A stretch of DNA of 64,000 nt from assembly GCF_003367705.1 (NCBI RefSeq), contig NZ_CP031425.1, positions 310,001-374,000 of the forward strand, written 5' to 3'. The notes under the pieces are model-generated. The model searched no databases, was not told the origin of the DNA, and worked only from the letters and a program-made list of their open reading frames with translations. The position numbers and the translations under genes are program-made. Origin of the DNA: Microbacterium foliorum (GTDB lineage Bacteria; Actinomycetota; Actinomycetes; Actinomycetales; Microbacteriaceae). This document shows positions 8,804 to 17,653 of the stretch, piece by piece (positions within the stretch are counted from its first letter, which is position 1; each line of letters starts with the position of its first letter).

Positions 8804-8844
8804 GGAAGACCGGTCGGTTCCCTGGAGGGATCGGCCGGTCTTCC
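8804..8844. terminator. Long hairpin between convergent genes
   Basis: Imperfect inverted repeat with about an 18-bp stem including three G-T pairs; the outer arms GGAAGACCGG / CCGGTCTTCC pair perfectly. It sits 13 nt after the SRPBCC stop and upstream of the stop of the opposing LuxR gene. A second palindrome (GGGGCGGC / GCCGCCCC, 8886-8907) follows. A near copy of the first hairpin lies at 16545-16583. Confidence 0.75.
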
Positions 8845-8924
8845 GCGTTCCTGGTGCGCTTCTCCGGAGTCGGAGTCGGGGTCATGGGGCGGCTCGATCG
8901 CCGCCCCGCGCGCGCCAGGACGAT

Positions 8925-10499
8925 TCAGTCCCCGTCGTCCTGCAGGGCGGGCACGTAGCCGTGCACGCTGGCGGCGCGCTTCAACTGCGAGAAGGTGGTG
9001 ACGCCGATCTTGCGGTACACGGTCCTGAGCTGTGTCTTCACCGTGTTGACGGACACGAAGACGGCCTCCGCGGTCTCTCCGACCGTCAGACCGCGCAGTC
9101 GTGCGGCCAGCACGACGTGCTCTCGCGGGGTGAGCGTGAGGAACGGGTCGTGAACCCGAGATCCGGCAGTGCGGAGGATGTGCGCGGACATGTCCTCAGG
9201 GAGGGACTCGGAGCTGCTCTGCATGAGCCTCGGGATCTCGCGACCGTCTCCCACAGCCAGCGCGCTGTAGAGCCGCTCCCGGTTGGCGAGCGCCACCGCC
9301 GACTCCCACGTCCTCGACGCGGTCGGCACGCCGAGCGAGGACTCCGCGCCGGCTTTCAGCGCGAGCGCCGCGACCATGACCCAGGGCGACACGGCCGGCA
9401 ACAGCGTCAGAGCGGTGGCGGCCCTCTCGACGCGCTCGATGCGGCCGGACCTGGCGTCGTCGGCGATCTTCCAGAGTTCGATCATCTTCGCGCCCAGAGA
9501 GGAGGGAGGAACGACGGCGCCGTTCAACTCCAGGCGTGCCGCGGACTGCGATCCCATCTTCGAGAGCAGCCTGTGTCGGGCGATGGCGAGGAACGCCGCG
9601 CCCTCGCCCCGCTCGGCGCGCTCATCGGGCATCGCAGACGAGGCGGTGTCGATATCGGCGAGGATGGTGACCGCATCCACATGCGAATCCACCAGCAGAG
9701 CGCAGAGGAGCTTGTGAGCCGGCCAGCGTTCACGGGCGGGGCGCAGGTCTATCCGGGCGAGGAGCCGTCGTGCATCGTCGAACTCGAAGGTGCCGATGAG
9801 GATCATGACCTCCGCGAGCTGCGCGGGCACCACGCTGCGTCCCGCCCACCACGCGTCGCCGATCTCGGGCAGGCGGGCGAGCCACGCACGCGCCTCGGTG
9901 TTCCTGCCGGCGAGCGCGTCGACCCACGCGAGTGCCCCCGCCGCTCGTGCTCGACCCATCCGATCATCGATCATCAGGGCGATGTCGTAGCTGTCGACGA
10001 ACTCTCGTCTGGCGCCGTCGAGATCCCCTGCGAGCTCACGCACGTAGCCCCAGGCGTAGGTCATCTCCGGCAGGGCCTGCTGCATCTGCTCGCGGTCCGA
10101 GGAATCGGCGGCGTCGAGGAGTTCTCGTGCCTCGCGGGCCATCTTCTCGGCGGCGTCGTACTCGCCACTGGCCCGTCGCGCCGTCGCGCGGACGCTCAAC
10201 TGCACGAGCTCATCGAAGACGCCGCGCGGTGGTCCCGCGGGGGTCGCCTTGCGGAACCGCATCGTGTGCGCGTGGTCTCCCGGGGCGATGCGGTCGAGGT
10301 AGCCCTTCGCGAGAGAGGCGCGCGGATGGGCGATCAGCACGGCGTCGGGCAACGCCTCGATGGCCTGTCTGGCCGACATCGGATCCTGAGCGAGGAGTTC
10401 CGTCCAGTTGCTCTGGACGAAGCCGACCAGATCGTCCCATGCCTCGGCGTCGATCAACCCACGCATCGTGCTGTGCAAAGACTCGGACCTCAGCGCCAC
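8925..10499 (-). CDS. LuxR-family transcriptional regulator with helical repeat sensor region
   Basis: 524 residues. About 440 residues of alpha-helical, TPR-like sequence (paired A/L/W-rich helices such as ASGEYDAAEKMAREARELL and AGDLDGARREFVDSYDIAL) precede a C-terminal GerE/LuxR helix-turn-helix (L-T-P-R-E-H-V-V-L-A-A-R, then V-S-V-N-T-V-K-T-Q-L-R-T-V-Y-R-K-I-G-V). No ATPase Walker motifs are present, unlike MalT-type regulators. It lies just downstream of, and in the same direction as, the giant DUF11 gene, separated by a perfect hairpin, so it is probably independently transcribed. Target genes are unknown; the neighbouring surface protein is a natural candidate. Confidence 0.85.
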   Translation of the reverse strand: MALRSESLHSTMRGLIDAEAWDDLVGFVQSNWTELLAQDPMSARQAIEALPDAVLIAHPRASLAKGYLDRIAPGDHAHTMRFRKATPAGPPRGVFDELVQLSVRATARRASGEYDAAEKMAREARELLDAADSSDREQMQQALPEMTYAWGYVRELAGDLDGARREFVDSYDIALMIDDRMGRARAAGALAWVDALAGRNTEARAWLARLPEIGDAWWAGRSVVPAQLAEVMILIGTFEFDDARRLLARIDLRPARERWPAHKLLCALLVDSHVDAVTILADIDTASSAMPDERAERGEGAAFLAIARHRLLSKMGSQSAARLELNGAVVPPSSLGAKMIELWKIADDARSGRIERVERAATALTLLPAVSPWVMVAALALKAGAESSLGVPTASRTWESAVALANRERLYSALAVGDGREIPRLMQSSSESLPEDMSAHILRTAGSRVHDPFLTLTPREHVVLAARLRGLTVGETAEAVFVSVNTVKTQLRTVYRKIGVTTFSQLKRAASVHGYVPALQDDGD

Positions 10500-10563
10500 G
10501 TTGTCGCCCCGTTCGTCCTCTGATCTCGCAGCCTACCCCTGAGGGGTGGGCTCATCTTCCGCC

Positions 10564-10603
10564 GAGCGGGTCCGATGGCATCACGCTGCCATCGGACCCG
10601 CTC
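10564..10603 (-). terminator. Perfect 17-bp hairpin after the DUF11 gene
   Basis: Arms GAGCGGGTCCGATGGCA and TGCCATCGGACCCGCTC with a 6-nt loop lie immediately after the stop of the minus-strand surface-protein gene. No U tract follows. Confidence 0.8.
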
Positions 10604-10607
10604 GCCG

Positions 10608-13600
10608 TCATGCCGGTTCAGTGGCTTCCGCGTCGTCGCGCCCGCGGGTGCGCCGACGGATCAGACCGTATCCGACGAGGAGCAGCACCAGACCCGTGAG
10701 AGGCAGGGCCACCCAGAGCGTCATGCCGGTGGTCGCCAGCCCCGGAGGGACGACGGTCGTCTGGGTGCGGCAGTCGGGATCGCTCGACCCGGGGATGCAG
10801 TTCGCACCGGATCCGTCGGGAGTGACGACGACGTTGAGGATCTCGCCCACCTGTCGGATCGTGACCGAGTAGGTGATCGTCGCCGTGTCGCCCGGAGCCA
10901 GCGCGCCCGCCCACGAGAGAACCGGCCGCGTGTAGACGGCGGACCCGGTCGCGTCGTCGTTGAACGTCGCGATCTTCAGCGTCGAGCTCAGATCGTCCGT
11001 GAACGTCGCCGGACGCTCCTTCGTGTACGCCACCTGTCCGGTGTTGGTCACGGCGATCGTGAACGTGACGGTGTCTCCGACGACGGCGACCGCTGTCGAC
11101 GTCGTCTTGCGCACGTGGAACGACGCCACCGGTGTGTCGGTGATGCACCCGTCGCCGGTCGCGCATCCGCCGCCCGGACCGTCGGGGACCACTGCGTTGC
11201 GGAGGTGCCCGTCGCCGGTCGCCGGTGCATTGACGGTGACCGTGTAGGTGATCGTCACCGACTCTCCGACGGCCAACGGACCGCTCCAGCTCAGCGTGTC
11301 GCCGTCGATGATCGCGCCGCCGGTGGCGTCTCCGTTGTAGGTCGCATCGTCGAGGACCTCGCTCAGGTCATCCGCGAAGGATGCCTTCTGGTCGTCGGTG
11401 TAGGCGACCTGACCGGTGTTGGTCACCGTGATCGAGTAGTCGACCGTGCCTCCGAGCACCACATCGTCCACGTTCGCCTGCTTGGCGACCGTGTAGGACG
11501 CGATGGGGGTGACGGTGATGCACTTTCCTTCGACGCATCCTCCGCCGGGGGAGGAGGGGGCGACCACGTTGCGAAGGGTGAAGTCCCCGGCCACCGGGTC
11601 GTCGACCGTGACGGAGTACGTCACCTGTCGCACCTCGCCGACCGCCAGCGGTCCCGACCACGTGAGTGTCGTTCCGTCGATCGCGCCGCCCGCCGAGACG
11701 TCGTCGTTGTACGCGGCGTCATCCAGCACCCGGGAGAGGTCGTCTGTGAAGGACGCCGGCTCGTCTGTCGTGTACGGGATCTCGCCCGTGTTCGTGACGG
11801 TGACGGTGTACGTCACCACGTCGCCCGGCAGAGCCGTTCCGGGCTGAGCGGACTTCGAGACCGTGAACGATCCCGAGGGTACGTTCGCGATGCACGCGGG
11901 GTCCGTGGACCCCGGCTCGCAGTTGCCGCCGATGCCGGGCGGCGTGACGACGGCGTTCTCGAGCGTCTGGTCGCCGGTCGCCGGGTCGTTCACGGTGACC
12001 GAGTACGTCACGGTGATCGTGGCTCCGACGGCGAGGGGACCGGACCAGGTGAGGGTGGGCGCGTCGTACGAGACGCCGGCCCCGCTGGTGCTCACCGCGT
12101 CGCCGTTGTAGGCGGCGTCGTCGAGCACCTGCGACAGATCGTCGGTGAACGATGCCGGCTGCCCGTCGGTGTAGTCCACCTGTCCGGTGTTGGTGACGGT
12201 GACGGTGTATTCGACCACGTCGCCGGGCAGGACGGCGGTGGCATCGGTCGACTTCTGCACACGGAGGGAGCCGATCGGCGTCGTCGTCTCGCAGGCGGTC
12301 ACGCACGAGCCTCCTGGCCCGGTCGGCGTGACGACGTTGCGGAGCACGAAGTCGCCCGTCACCGGCTTGTCGACCGTGACCGAGTAGGTGATGTCGAGGG
12401 TCGCCCCCGCAGCGAGCGGGCCGGACCACGCGAGCGTCGTGCCCGACAGGGTGGCGCCGTTCGTCGCGTCATCGTTGTACGTCGCATCGTCGAACACGGC
12501 GGAGAGGTCGTCGCGGAACGACGCCGGATCGCTGTCCGTGTAGGGCACCGCGCTCGTGTTGGTCACGGTGACGGTGTACGTGACGGTGTCACCGGGCATC
12601 GCCGTGGCAGCGCTCGACGTCTTCGCGACGGTGAACGATGCGACCGGCGTGGCGGTGACGCATCCGCCCTCTCCGCAGGACCCGCCAGGAGTGGTGGGAA
12701 CGACGGTGTTGGCGAGGTTCTGGTCGCCGGTGATGGGGTCGTTCACGGTGACCGAATAGGTCACGTCGACCGTTTCGCCGATGCCGACGGGGCCCGACCA
12801 CGACAGGGTCGTTCCGGTGAGGGATGCGCCTGCGGAGGCATCGTCGTTGTACGTCGCGTCATCGAGGACCGCGGACAGATCGTCGGAGAACGAGGCCGGC
12901 GCCGCGTCCGTGTAGGCCACCGCTCCGGTGTTCGTCACGGTGATCGTGTACGTGAGCACCGACCCGGGCATCGCCGTGTCGGCAGATGCGGCCTTCACGA
13001 CGGTGAACGAGGACACCGGAGTCTCGGTGACGCACGTGGCGTCGGGGTCGCACTCGCCTCCGGGGCCAGTCGGCGTCACCCGGTTCTTCAGGGTGTCGTC
13101 ACCCGTCGTCGGGTCGTCGACCGTGACCGAATAGGTCACCGTGACCGTGGCGCCCACGTCGAGCGCACCGGACCATGTCAGCGTCTCGTCGACGACCGAT
13201 CCTCCGGCCGAGACGTCTGCGTTGTACGACGCATCGTCGAGAACCGCCGAGAGATCATCCGAGAAGGTGGCAGGTGAGTCGTCCGTGTAGGCCACCGAGC
13301 CGGTGTTGGTGACGGTGACCGAATAGGTCACCACCCCGCCGGGTGCGACGGTCTCGACGCTCGCCGTCTTCGACACGGTGTATCCGCCGATCGGTGTCGT
13401 CGTGCACTGCTCGGTCGCGGGGTCGCACTCCGCCGGCGGGGTCGTTCCCGGCGGCACGAGGAAGTTGTCCGACCGGTTGTCGCCACGCTCACCCGACGGG
13501 TTGACCTCGACCGTGTAGGTGACTTCTGCGGTTTCGCCCGCGGGCAGGGTGCCGCGCAGCTCGAGGATGCCGTCGGTGGGTCCGTCGAGCGTGACCGAGT

Positions 13601-16280
13601 CGGTGTCCGATTCGGGGGTCCCCACCAGGGTCGCGTCATCCAGCACGTCGCTGAGATCGTCGTCCCGGTTCACCGCTGCCGTCGTCGCTCCGGTGTTCGT
13701 GATCGTGATGGTGTACGTGAGCTCCGTTCCCGACTGCACAGGGCTCGCCGATGCGGCGACGCTCTTCGTGTAGCTGATGCCGGTGATCGGCGTGCTGGTG
13801 CAGTTCGGGAGCTGGGGGTCCGCCGGGTCGCACTCCGGGTCCGTCGGCGGGGACTCGCCGGTCGGCAGCAGGAAGTTCGTCGACACGCTGTCTCCGCGCT
13901 GCCCGTCGGCGCGGACGACGACCTGGTAGGTCACGGTGTACGTCGCGCCGGGGGCGACGCTGCCGGTGATGGCGATCTCGTCGTCGGTGCGCACGGCCGT
14001 CAGATTCGCTGAGGTCGGCTCGCTCGCGATGTCCGCGTCGTCGAGCACGTGGATCAGGTGATCCGTGGCGTCGACCGTCGCCGCGGCCGTGCCGTCGTTC
14101 TTGAAGAAGAGGGTGTAGGTGAGCACCGTGCCGGCGACGGTCGGCGTCGCCGATGCCTGCACCTGCTTCCACTGGGTGAGTCCGGATCCGGGGATCTGCA
14201 CGAAGTCGCACGCGGGTGTACCGGGAGCGACGTCCTCGACGGGGACGCACGCCAGGTTGCGGAGGTTCATGTCTCCCGTGCCGGTGTACGTCACGGAGTA
14301 CGTGATGGTGGCTTCGGCGCCCGCCGCCAGTGCTCCCGACCACGACAGTGTGCTGTTCGTCACCGTGACCGCGCCGGTCGACGCTGCGGCGTCGTCGTTG
14401 TAGTCCGCGGCATCGAGCACGTTGGAGAGATCGTCGGTGGCGGTCGCCGGCGCGGCGGTCGTGTACGCACCGGGGCCGGGGTTGCGGACGGTGAGGGTGT
14501 ACGTCACCGTCTCGCCGACAGCGGGCAGCTCGGTGCGGTCCGCTGACTTCTCGATGGTCAGGCGCGGAAGCAGCACGGTCACCGCGGCACACGCCTCGCC
14601 GGTGACGGGGTCGTTGCCTGCAGCATCTGCGGGATCGCACGCCGGCGTGACCGGGGTGTTCGGATCGTTCGGCTGCCAGGCGACGTTGCGCACCGTGCCG
14701 TTGCCGGAGGCGCCCAGTTTCACGCTGTAGGTCAGGGACACCGATTCACCGACGCCCAGGGCACCGCGCCACGACAGCAGCGGGCTGCTGTAGTTCAGGG
14801 TGCCCGGACGGCTGGCCGCCGCATCGTTGCCGTAGGCGCCGTCGTCGATGACGTTCGACAGGTCGTCGAACACCACAGCGGGGTTCGCGTCGGTGTAGGC
14901 GCCCGTGCCGGTGTTCGTCGCCGTCACCGTGTAGGTGACGACATCGCCCGGTCGAGCATCTGCCGACACGTCGGAGGTCTTCGTGATCGCCAGATCGGGC
15001 GGGGTCGCCGCGTTGGAGAACGTGCAGAGCACGTCGGAGCCTGCGAAGCCGTTGTTCGGCATGACGAACGTGCCCGACGGGCCGCTCCCTTGCCCGAGTC
15101 GTCTTCCGCTGACGGAGTCCACACACGTCCAGGTGCTGCTGTAGTTGCTGAGTATCGTGCCGCCGACGCCCGCCTCCGAGATCGTGTAGGTCTGACCGGC
15201 TGTGCCGATCACGGGACCCGCGACCTCGGCAGGAGTGCCCTGGACGCCCGAGTCCGACCCCTGAGTCGTGCCGGTGTTGCCCTGCGAGATCGCCCCACCG
15301 GTGACCGAGACGGTGAACTGGTCGCCGGCGACCACACGGCCGCCGGGGAGGTCCTTGACCACGCGGATCACGTTCGGAGACGCGCAGGAGCCGAAGTCGG
15401 CGACCGTGTTCGTCGTCGGCGTCATCGTCATCGTGTTGATCGTCGCTCCGGTGCTGGGGTTGACCGCGTAGCGAACCCGGTCGGTGCCGCCGTCGGGGAT
15501 GCCTGCGAGGTACAGCAGCCCGTCGCCGCCGAACGCCATCGAACCGAGCGACCCGGCAGGAGGCGAGGCGATGCTCGTCGTGGTGAGCAGTGCGCCGGTC
15601 GCCGTTCCGGTCGTGGGGATCGTCTCGTTCACCGAGAGCAGCAGGCCCGCGCTGACGATGTACAGACGCCCGGCGTTGTCGAAGGCGAAGTCACCGTTGT
15701 TCCCCGCGCCCAGGGGGACTCTGGCGACGATCCCGGAGATCGCGGTGTCGGTGGCGCGGTTGAAACCGTAGATGTAGAGCGTCGAATCGGCGACGGCGCC
15801 GTAGTAGTAGATGTCGGTGGCGGCGTTGAAGGCGCCCATGACGATGCCGCCGCTGGTCGCGGGAAGACCGGTGAGGGTGACGGGGTAGTTCGTCACCGCC
15901 CCGGTCGTCGCGGTGACGCTGGTCACGTAGCCGGTCGACTGGCCCACCGCCTGTGTGGCGAGCCAGAACAGTCCTGCGTCGCCGTCGACCGCCAGAGCGT
16001 TATGGAGGCCGGGGTACGTCAGGGTGTTGTTGCGCGTCAGAGCCCCGGTTGCGGTGTTCATGCTGTAGATGCTGTGTTCGCCATTGGCGTCGGGGCTCTG
16101 GTCGAGCGCGTACACCTGACCGCAGGAGATCGGATCGTTCACCGCGGCCACGGCGGGCGGTGCGCTCAGAACCCCTCCGGCGACGAGCATCCCTCCGACG
16201 AGGAGGCCCGAGGCGCCCATCGCGATCGCACGCCACCTGCGGAGAAGACCGCGCGTTGAATCAGTACGGGTTCGACCCAT
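10608..16280 (-). CDS. Giant DUF11-repeat surface protein with LAXTG sorting signal
   Basis: 1,890 residues. Start chosen at ATG 16280, which has AAAGGAAA 9 nt upstream and gives a basic n-region (RRWR) plus hydrophobic signal peptide ending near A-V-A-A; 17 extra codons upstream are possible but lack a good site. After a propeller-like N-terminal region (about 30-310) and a small beta-rich domain, 11 tandem DUF11/TIGR01451-type repeats of about 115-130 residues follow, each with Y-T-V-T-V-T-N-T-G, D-D-L-S-x-V-L-D-D-A-x-Y-N and S-W-S-G-x-L-x-x-G. The end has L-A-T-T-G, a membrane helix and R-R-R-T-R-G-R: a class E sortase-type anchor. Likely a long cell-wall stalk or adhesin; no enzymatic motif seen. 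Confidence 0.92.
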   Translation of the reverse strand: MGRTRTDSTRGLLRRWRAIAMGASGLLVGGMLVAGGVLSAPPAVAAVNDPISCGQVYALDQSPDANGEHSIYSMNTATGALTRNNTLTYPGLHNALAVDGDAGLFWLATQAVGQSTGYVTSVTATTGAVTNYPVTLTGLPATSGGIVMGAFNAATDIYYYGAVADSTLYIYGFNRATDTAISGIVARVPLGAGNNGDFAFDNAGRLYIVSAGLLLSVNETIPTTGTATGALLTTTSIASPPAGSLGSMAFGGDGLLYLAGIPDGGTDRVRYAVNPSTGATINTMTMTPTTNTVADFGSCASPNVIRVVKDLPGGRVVAGDQFTVSVTGGAISQGNTGTTQGSDSGVQGTPAEVAGPVIGTAGQTYTISEAGVGGTILSNYSSTWTCVDSVSGRRLGQGSGPSGTFVMPNNGFAGSDVLCTFSNAATPPDLAITKTSDVSADARPGDVVTYTVTATNTGTGAYTDANPAVVFDDLSNVIDDGAYGNDAAASRPGTLNYSSPLLSWRGALGVGESVSLTYSVKLGASGNGTVRNVAWQPNDPNTPVTPACDPADAAGNDPVTGEACAAVTVLLPRLTIEKSADRTELPAVGETVTYTLTVRNPGPGAYTTAAPATATDDLSNVLDAADYNDDAAASTGAVTVTNSTLSWSGALAAGAEATITYSVTYTGTGDMNLRNLACVPVEDVAPGTPACDFVQIPGSGLTQWKQVQASATPTVAGTVLTYTLFFKNDGTAAATVDATDHLIHVLDDADIASEPTSANLTAVRTDDEIAITGSVAPGATYTVTYQVVVRADGQRGDSVSTNFLLPTGESPPTDPECDPADPQLPNCTSTPITGISYTKSVAASASPVQSGTELTYTITITNTGATTAAVNRDDDLSDVLDDATLVGTPESDTDSVTLDGPTDGILELRGTLPAGETAEVTYTVEVNPSGERGDNRSDNFLVPPGTTPPAECDPATEQCTTTPIGGYTVSKTASVETVAPGGVVTYSVTVTNTGSVAYTDDSPATFSDDLSAVLDDASYNADVSAGGSVVDETLTWSGALDVGATVTVTYSVTVDDPTTGDDTLKNRVTPTGPGGECDPDATCVTETPVSSFTVVKAASADTAMPGSVLTYTITVTNTGAVAYTDAAPASFSDDLSAVLDDATYNDDASAGASLTGTTLSWSGPVGIGETVDVTYSVTVNDPITGDQNLANTVVPTTPGGSCGEGGCVTATPVASFTVAKTSSAATAMPGDTVTYTVTVTNTSAVPYTDSDPASFRDDLSAVFDDATYNDDATNGATLSGTTLAWSGPLAAGATLDITYSVTVDKPVTGDFVLRNVVTPTGPGGSCVTACETTTPIGSLRVQKSTDATAVLPGDVVEYTVTVTNTGQVDYTDGQPASFTDDLSQVLDDAAYNGDAVSTSGAGVSYDAPTLTWSGPLAVGATITVTYSVTVNDPATGDQTLENAVVTPPGIGGNCEPGSTDPACIANVPSGSFTVSKSAQPGTALPGDVVTYTVTVTNTGEIPYTTDEPASFTDDLSRVLDDAAYNDDVSAGGAIDGTTLTWSGPLAVGEVRQVTYSVTVDDPVAGDFTLRNVVAPSSPGGGCVEGKCITVTPIASYTVAKQANVDDVVLGGTVDYSITVTNTGQVAYTDDQKASFADDLSEVLDDATYNGDATGGAIIDGDTLSWSGPLAVGESVTITYTVTVNAPATGDGHLRNAVVPDGPGGGCATGDGCITDTPVASFHVRKTTSTAVAVVGDTVTFTIAVTNTGQVAYTKERPATFTDDLSSTLKIATFNDDATGSAVYTRPVLSWAGALAPGDTATITYSVTIRQVGEILNVVVTPDGSGANCIPGSSDPDCRTQTTVVPPGLATTGMTLWVALPLTGLVLLLVGYGLIRRRTRGRDDAEATEPA

Positions 16281-16310
16281 GGTGATCGGTTTCCTTTGCT
16301 CACCCAGGTG

Positions 16311-16358
16311 CTCACACGTGGGTTCTCCCACTCACACGGGGCGAAGAGACCGTGTGAG
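16311..16358. promoter_or_regulatory. CTCACACG repeats upstream of the surface-protein gene
   Basis: CTCACACG occurs at 16311-16318 and again 20 nt later at 16331-16338. A third, inverted, copy forms a perfect 9-bp palindrome (CTCACACGG at 16331-16339, CCGTGTGAG at 16350-16358). Position 30-80 nt before the start codon fits an operator for the giant surface protein. No binding protein is known. Confidence 0.45.
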
Positions 16359-16544
16359 AACTGCGATGAAATACCCGCACGCGACGGTGGCGAGTTTTCT
16401 GCAAGCTACATGTCGGGGCGACCGGTTCTCAGTGAATCCATAGTTCACGCGCCTGATTCACCCTCGTTTTCACCTGTAACGCGGCCGACACGCGGGAAGG
16501 GCTCATCGGGAGGCAGGCGCTCGCGGTCCGACGCCCATAATGCT

Positions 16545-16583
16545 GGAAGACCGGTCGATTCCTCGAGGAACCGACCGGTCTTC
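16545..16583. terminator. Hairpin downstream of the DoxX-like gene; copy of the 8804 hairpin
   Basis: A perfect 12-bp outer stem (GAAGACCGGTCG / CGACCGGTCTTC), one mismatch, then a short inner stem around CTCGAG. It lies about 40 nt downstream of the DoxX-like stop on the minus strand. The outer arm is nearly identical to the hairpin at 8804-8844. Confidence 0.7.
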
Positions 16584-16625
16584 GGTGTCGTCGATGCGCG
16601 GCTATGCCGGTGCGCTGCTCCGCGG

Positions 16626-17045
16626 TCAGGGAGCGGATCGATCGCCGCCCCGGGCGCGCGGGCGACGCGTCGACCACAGGGCCAGGGCGATCAGCACCGG
16701 CTGGAAGAACAGGCGCACGAAGCGCTTGGTGTCGGTGTCGAGCCCGAAGGCATCGCGGTGCTCCAGCCACTGGGCGATGTTGCCGGGGAAGACGGCGAGG
16801 AAGAACAGGGCCGTGGCCACGCCGACCAGCCCGCGGCGCTTGCGCGCGACGAGCAGAGCCGCGCCGAGTCCGACCTCGACGACGCCGGACGCGAGAACGG
16901 TCACGTCGGGATCCAGCGGCACCCAGTCCGGCACCTGCGCCTGGAACTCGTCCCGCGCGAACGTCAGATGCGAGACGCCGGCGAAGACGAGGAAGGAACC
17001 GAGGAAGATCCGACCGACCGTGCGTGCGACATTCTTCTTCGACAT
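16626..17045 (-). CDS. DoxX-like small membrane protein
   Basis: 139 residues from ATG 17045. Four hydrophobic segments (about 9-25, 48-65, 73-90, 112-128) and the N-terminal R-I-F-L-G-S-F-L-V-F-A-G-V-S-H-L motif match the DoxX/DoxX-like family of four-helix proteins. Members have been tied to quinone or redox-linked functions and, in mycobacteria, oxidative-stress complexes; the role here is not defined. It follows the TetR gene by 23 nt in the same direction, so the two may form an operon controlled by that regulator. Confidence 0.85.
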   Translation of the reverse strand: MSKKNVARTVGRIFLGSFLVFAGVSHLTFARDEFQAQVPDWVPLDPDVTVLASGVVEVGLGAALLVARKRRGLVGVATALFFLAVFPGNIAQWLEHRDAFGLDTDTKRFVRLFFQPVLIALALWSTRRPRARGGDRSAP

Positions 17046-17068
17046 GGTGCGAGTGTACGCGGCGCGGC

Positions 17069-17626
17069 TCAGCGGAGCATCGAGAACAGCAGCCGACCCG
17101 CCTCCTCCGTCGAGAGCCGGGTGAAGATCGGCAGCGCGATGACGTATCGACCGAACAGGAACCCGATGAGGGCGGTGGCCATCCGGCGGGCGTGCGCACG
17201 GCCCACCTCGTCGACGAGCGGGTCGAAGACCGAACTCTGGAGGTAGTCGCCGATCGTCTCGGACGCCCCGGAGTCCGAGACCAGTCGGCGGGCGAGGTCG
17301 GCGAGCCGAGCGCCGTGCTCGGGGTGCTCCCACACCGCCAGGACACCGTGAGCGAGACGCTCGAGGTCGAGTCGGCCGTCGTCGTCGCGAGAGAGGGCGA
17401 TGACGTCGTGCGGGGCCGCACGCAAGGCGATCGCGGCCGCGATCAGTCCGTTCCTCGAGCCGAAGTGATAATTGACCAGAGTATGGCTGACCCCCACCTC
17501 CGTGGCGAGATCTCGCGAGGAGATCGATGCGAGATCACCCGCGTCGAAGTGCCGGTGCGCCGCATCCAGGAGAAGGCGACGAGCGATGGGGGCACCGGAA
17601 GGACGTCCGCGCCGGTTATTGACCAT
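17069..17626 (-). CDS. TetR/AcrR-family regulator
   Basis: 185 residues from ATG 17626. The N-terminal helix-turn-helix is clear (DLASISSRDLATEVGVSHTL then V-N-Y-H-F-G-S-R-N-G-L-I, about 33-62), with an all-helical ligand domain after it. It is divergent from the FAD monooxygenase, whose start is 27 nt away, and upstream of the DoxX-like gene. Such compact divergent layouts usually mean the regulator represses the oxidoreductase and itself. Confidence 0.9.
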   Translation of the reverse strand: MVNNRRGRPSGAPIARRLLLDAAHRHFDAGDLASISSRDLATEVGVSHTLVNYHFGSRNGLIAAAIALRAAPHDVIALSRDDDGRLDLERLAHGVLAVWEHPEHGARLADLARRLVSDSGASETIGDYLQSSVFDPLVDEVGRAHARRMATALIGFLFGRYVIALPIFTRLSTEEAGRLLFSMLR

Positions 17627-17653
17627 TCTCGTATCGTCGCACTCGGGTGATGC

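Noticed and set aside
10575..13277. 900-codon frame opposite the DUF11 gene
   Set aside because: It is the antisense shadow of a repetitive high-GC gene; composition is Arg/Asp/Gly-rich with no domain, while the minus-strand frame has signal peptide, repeats and sorting signal.
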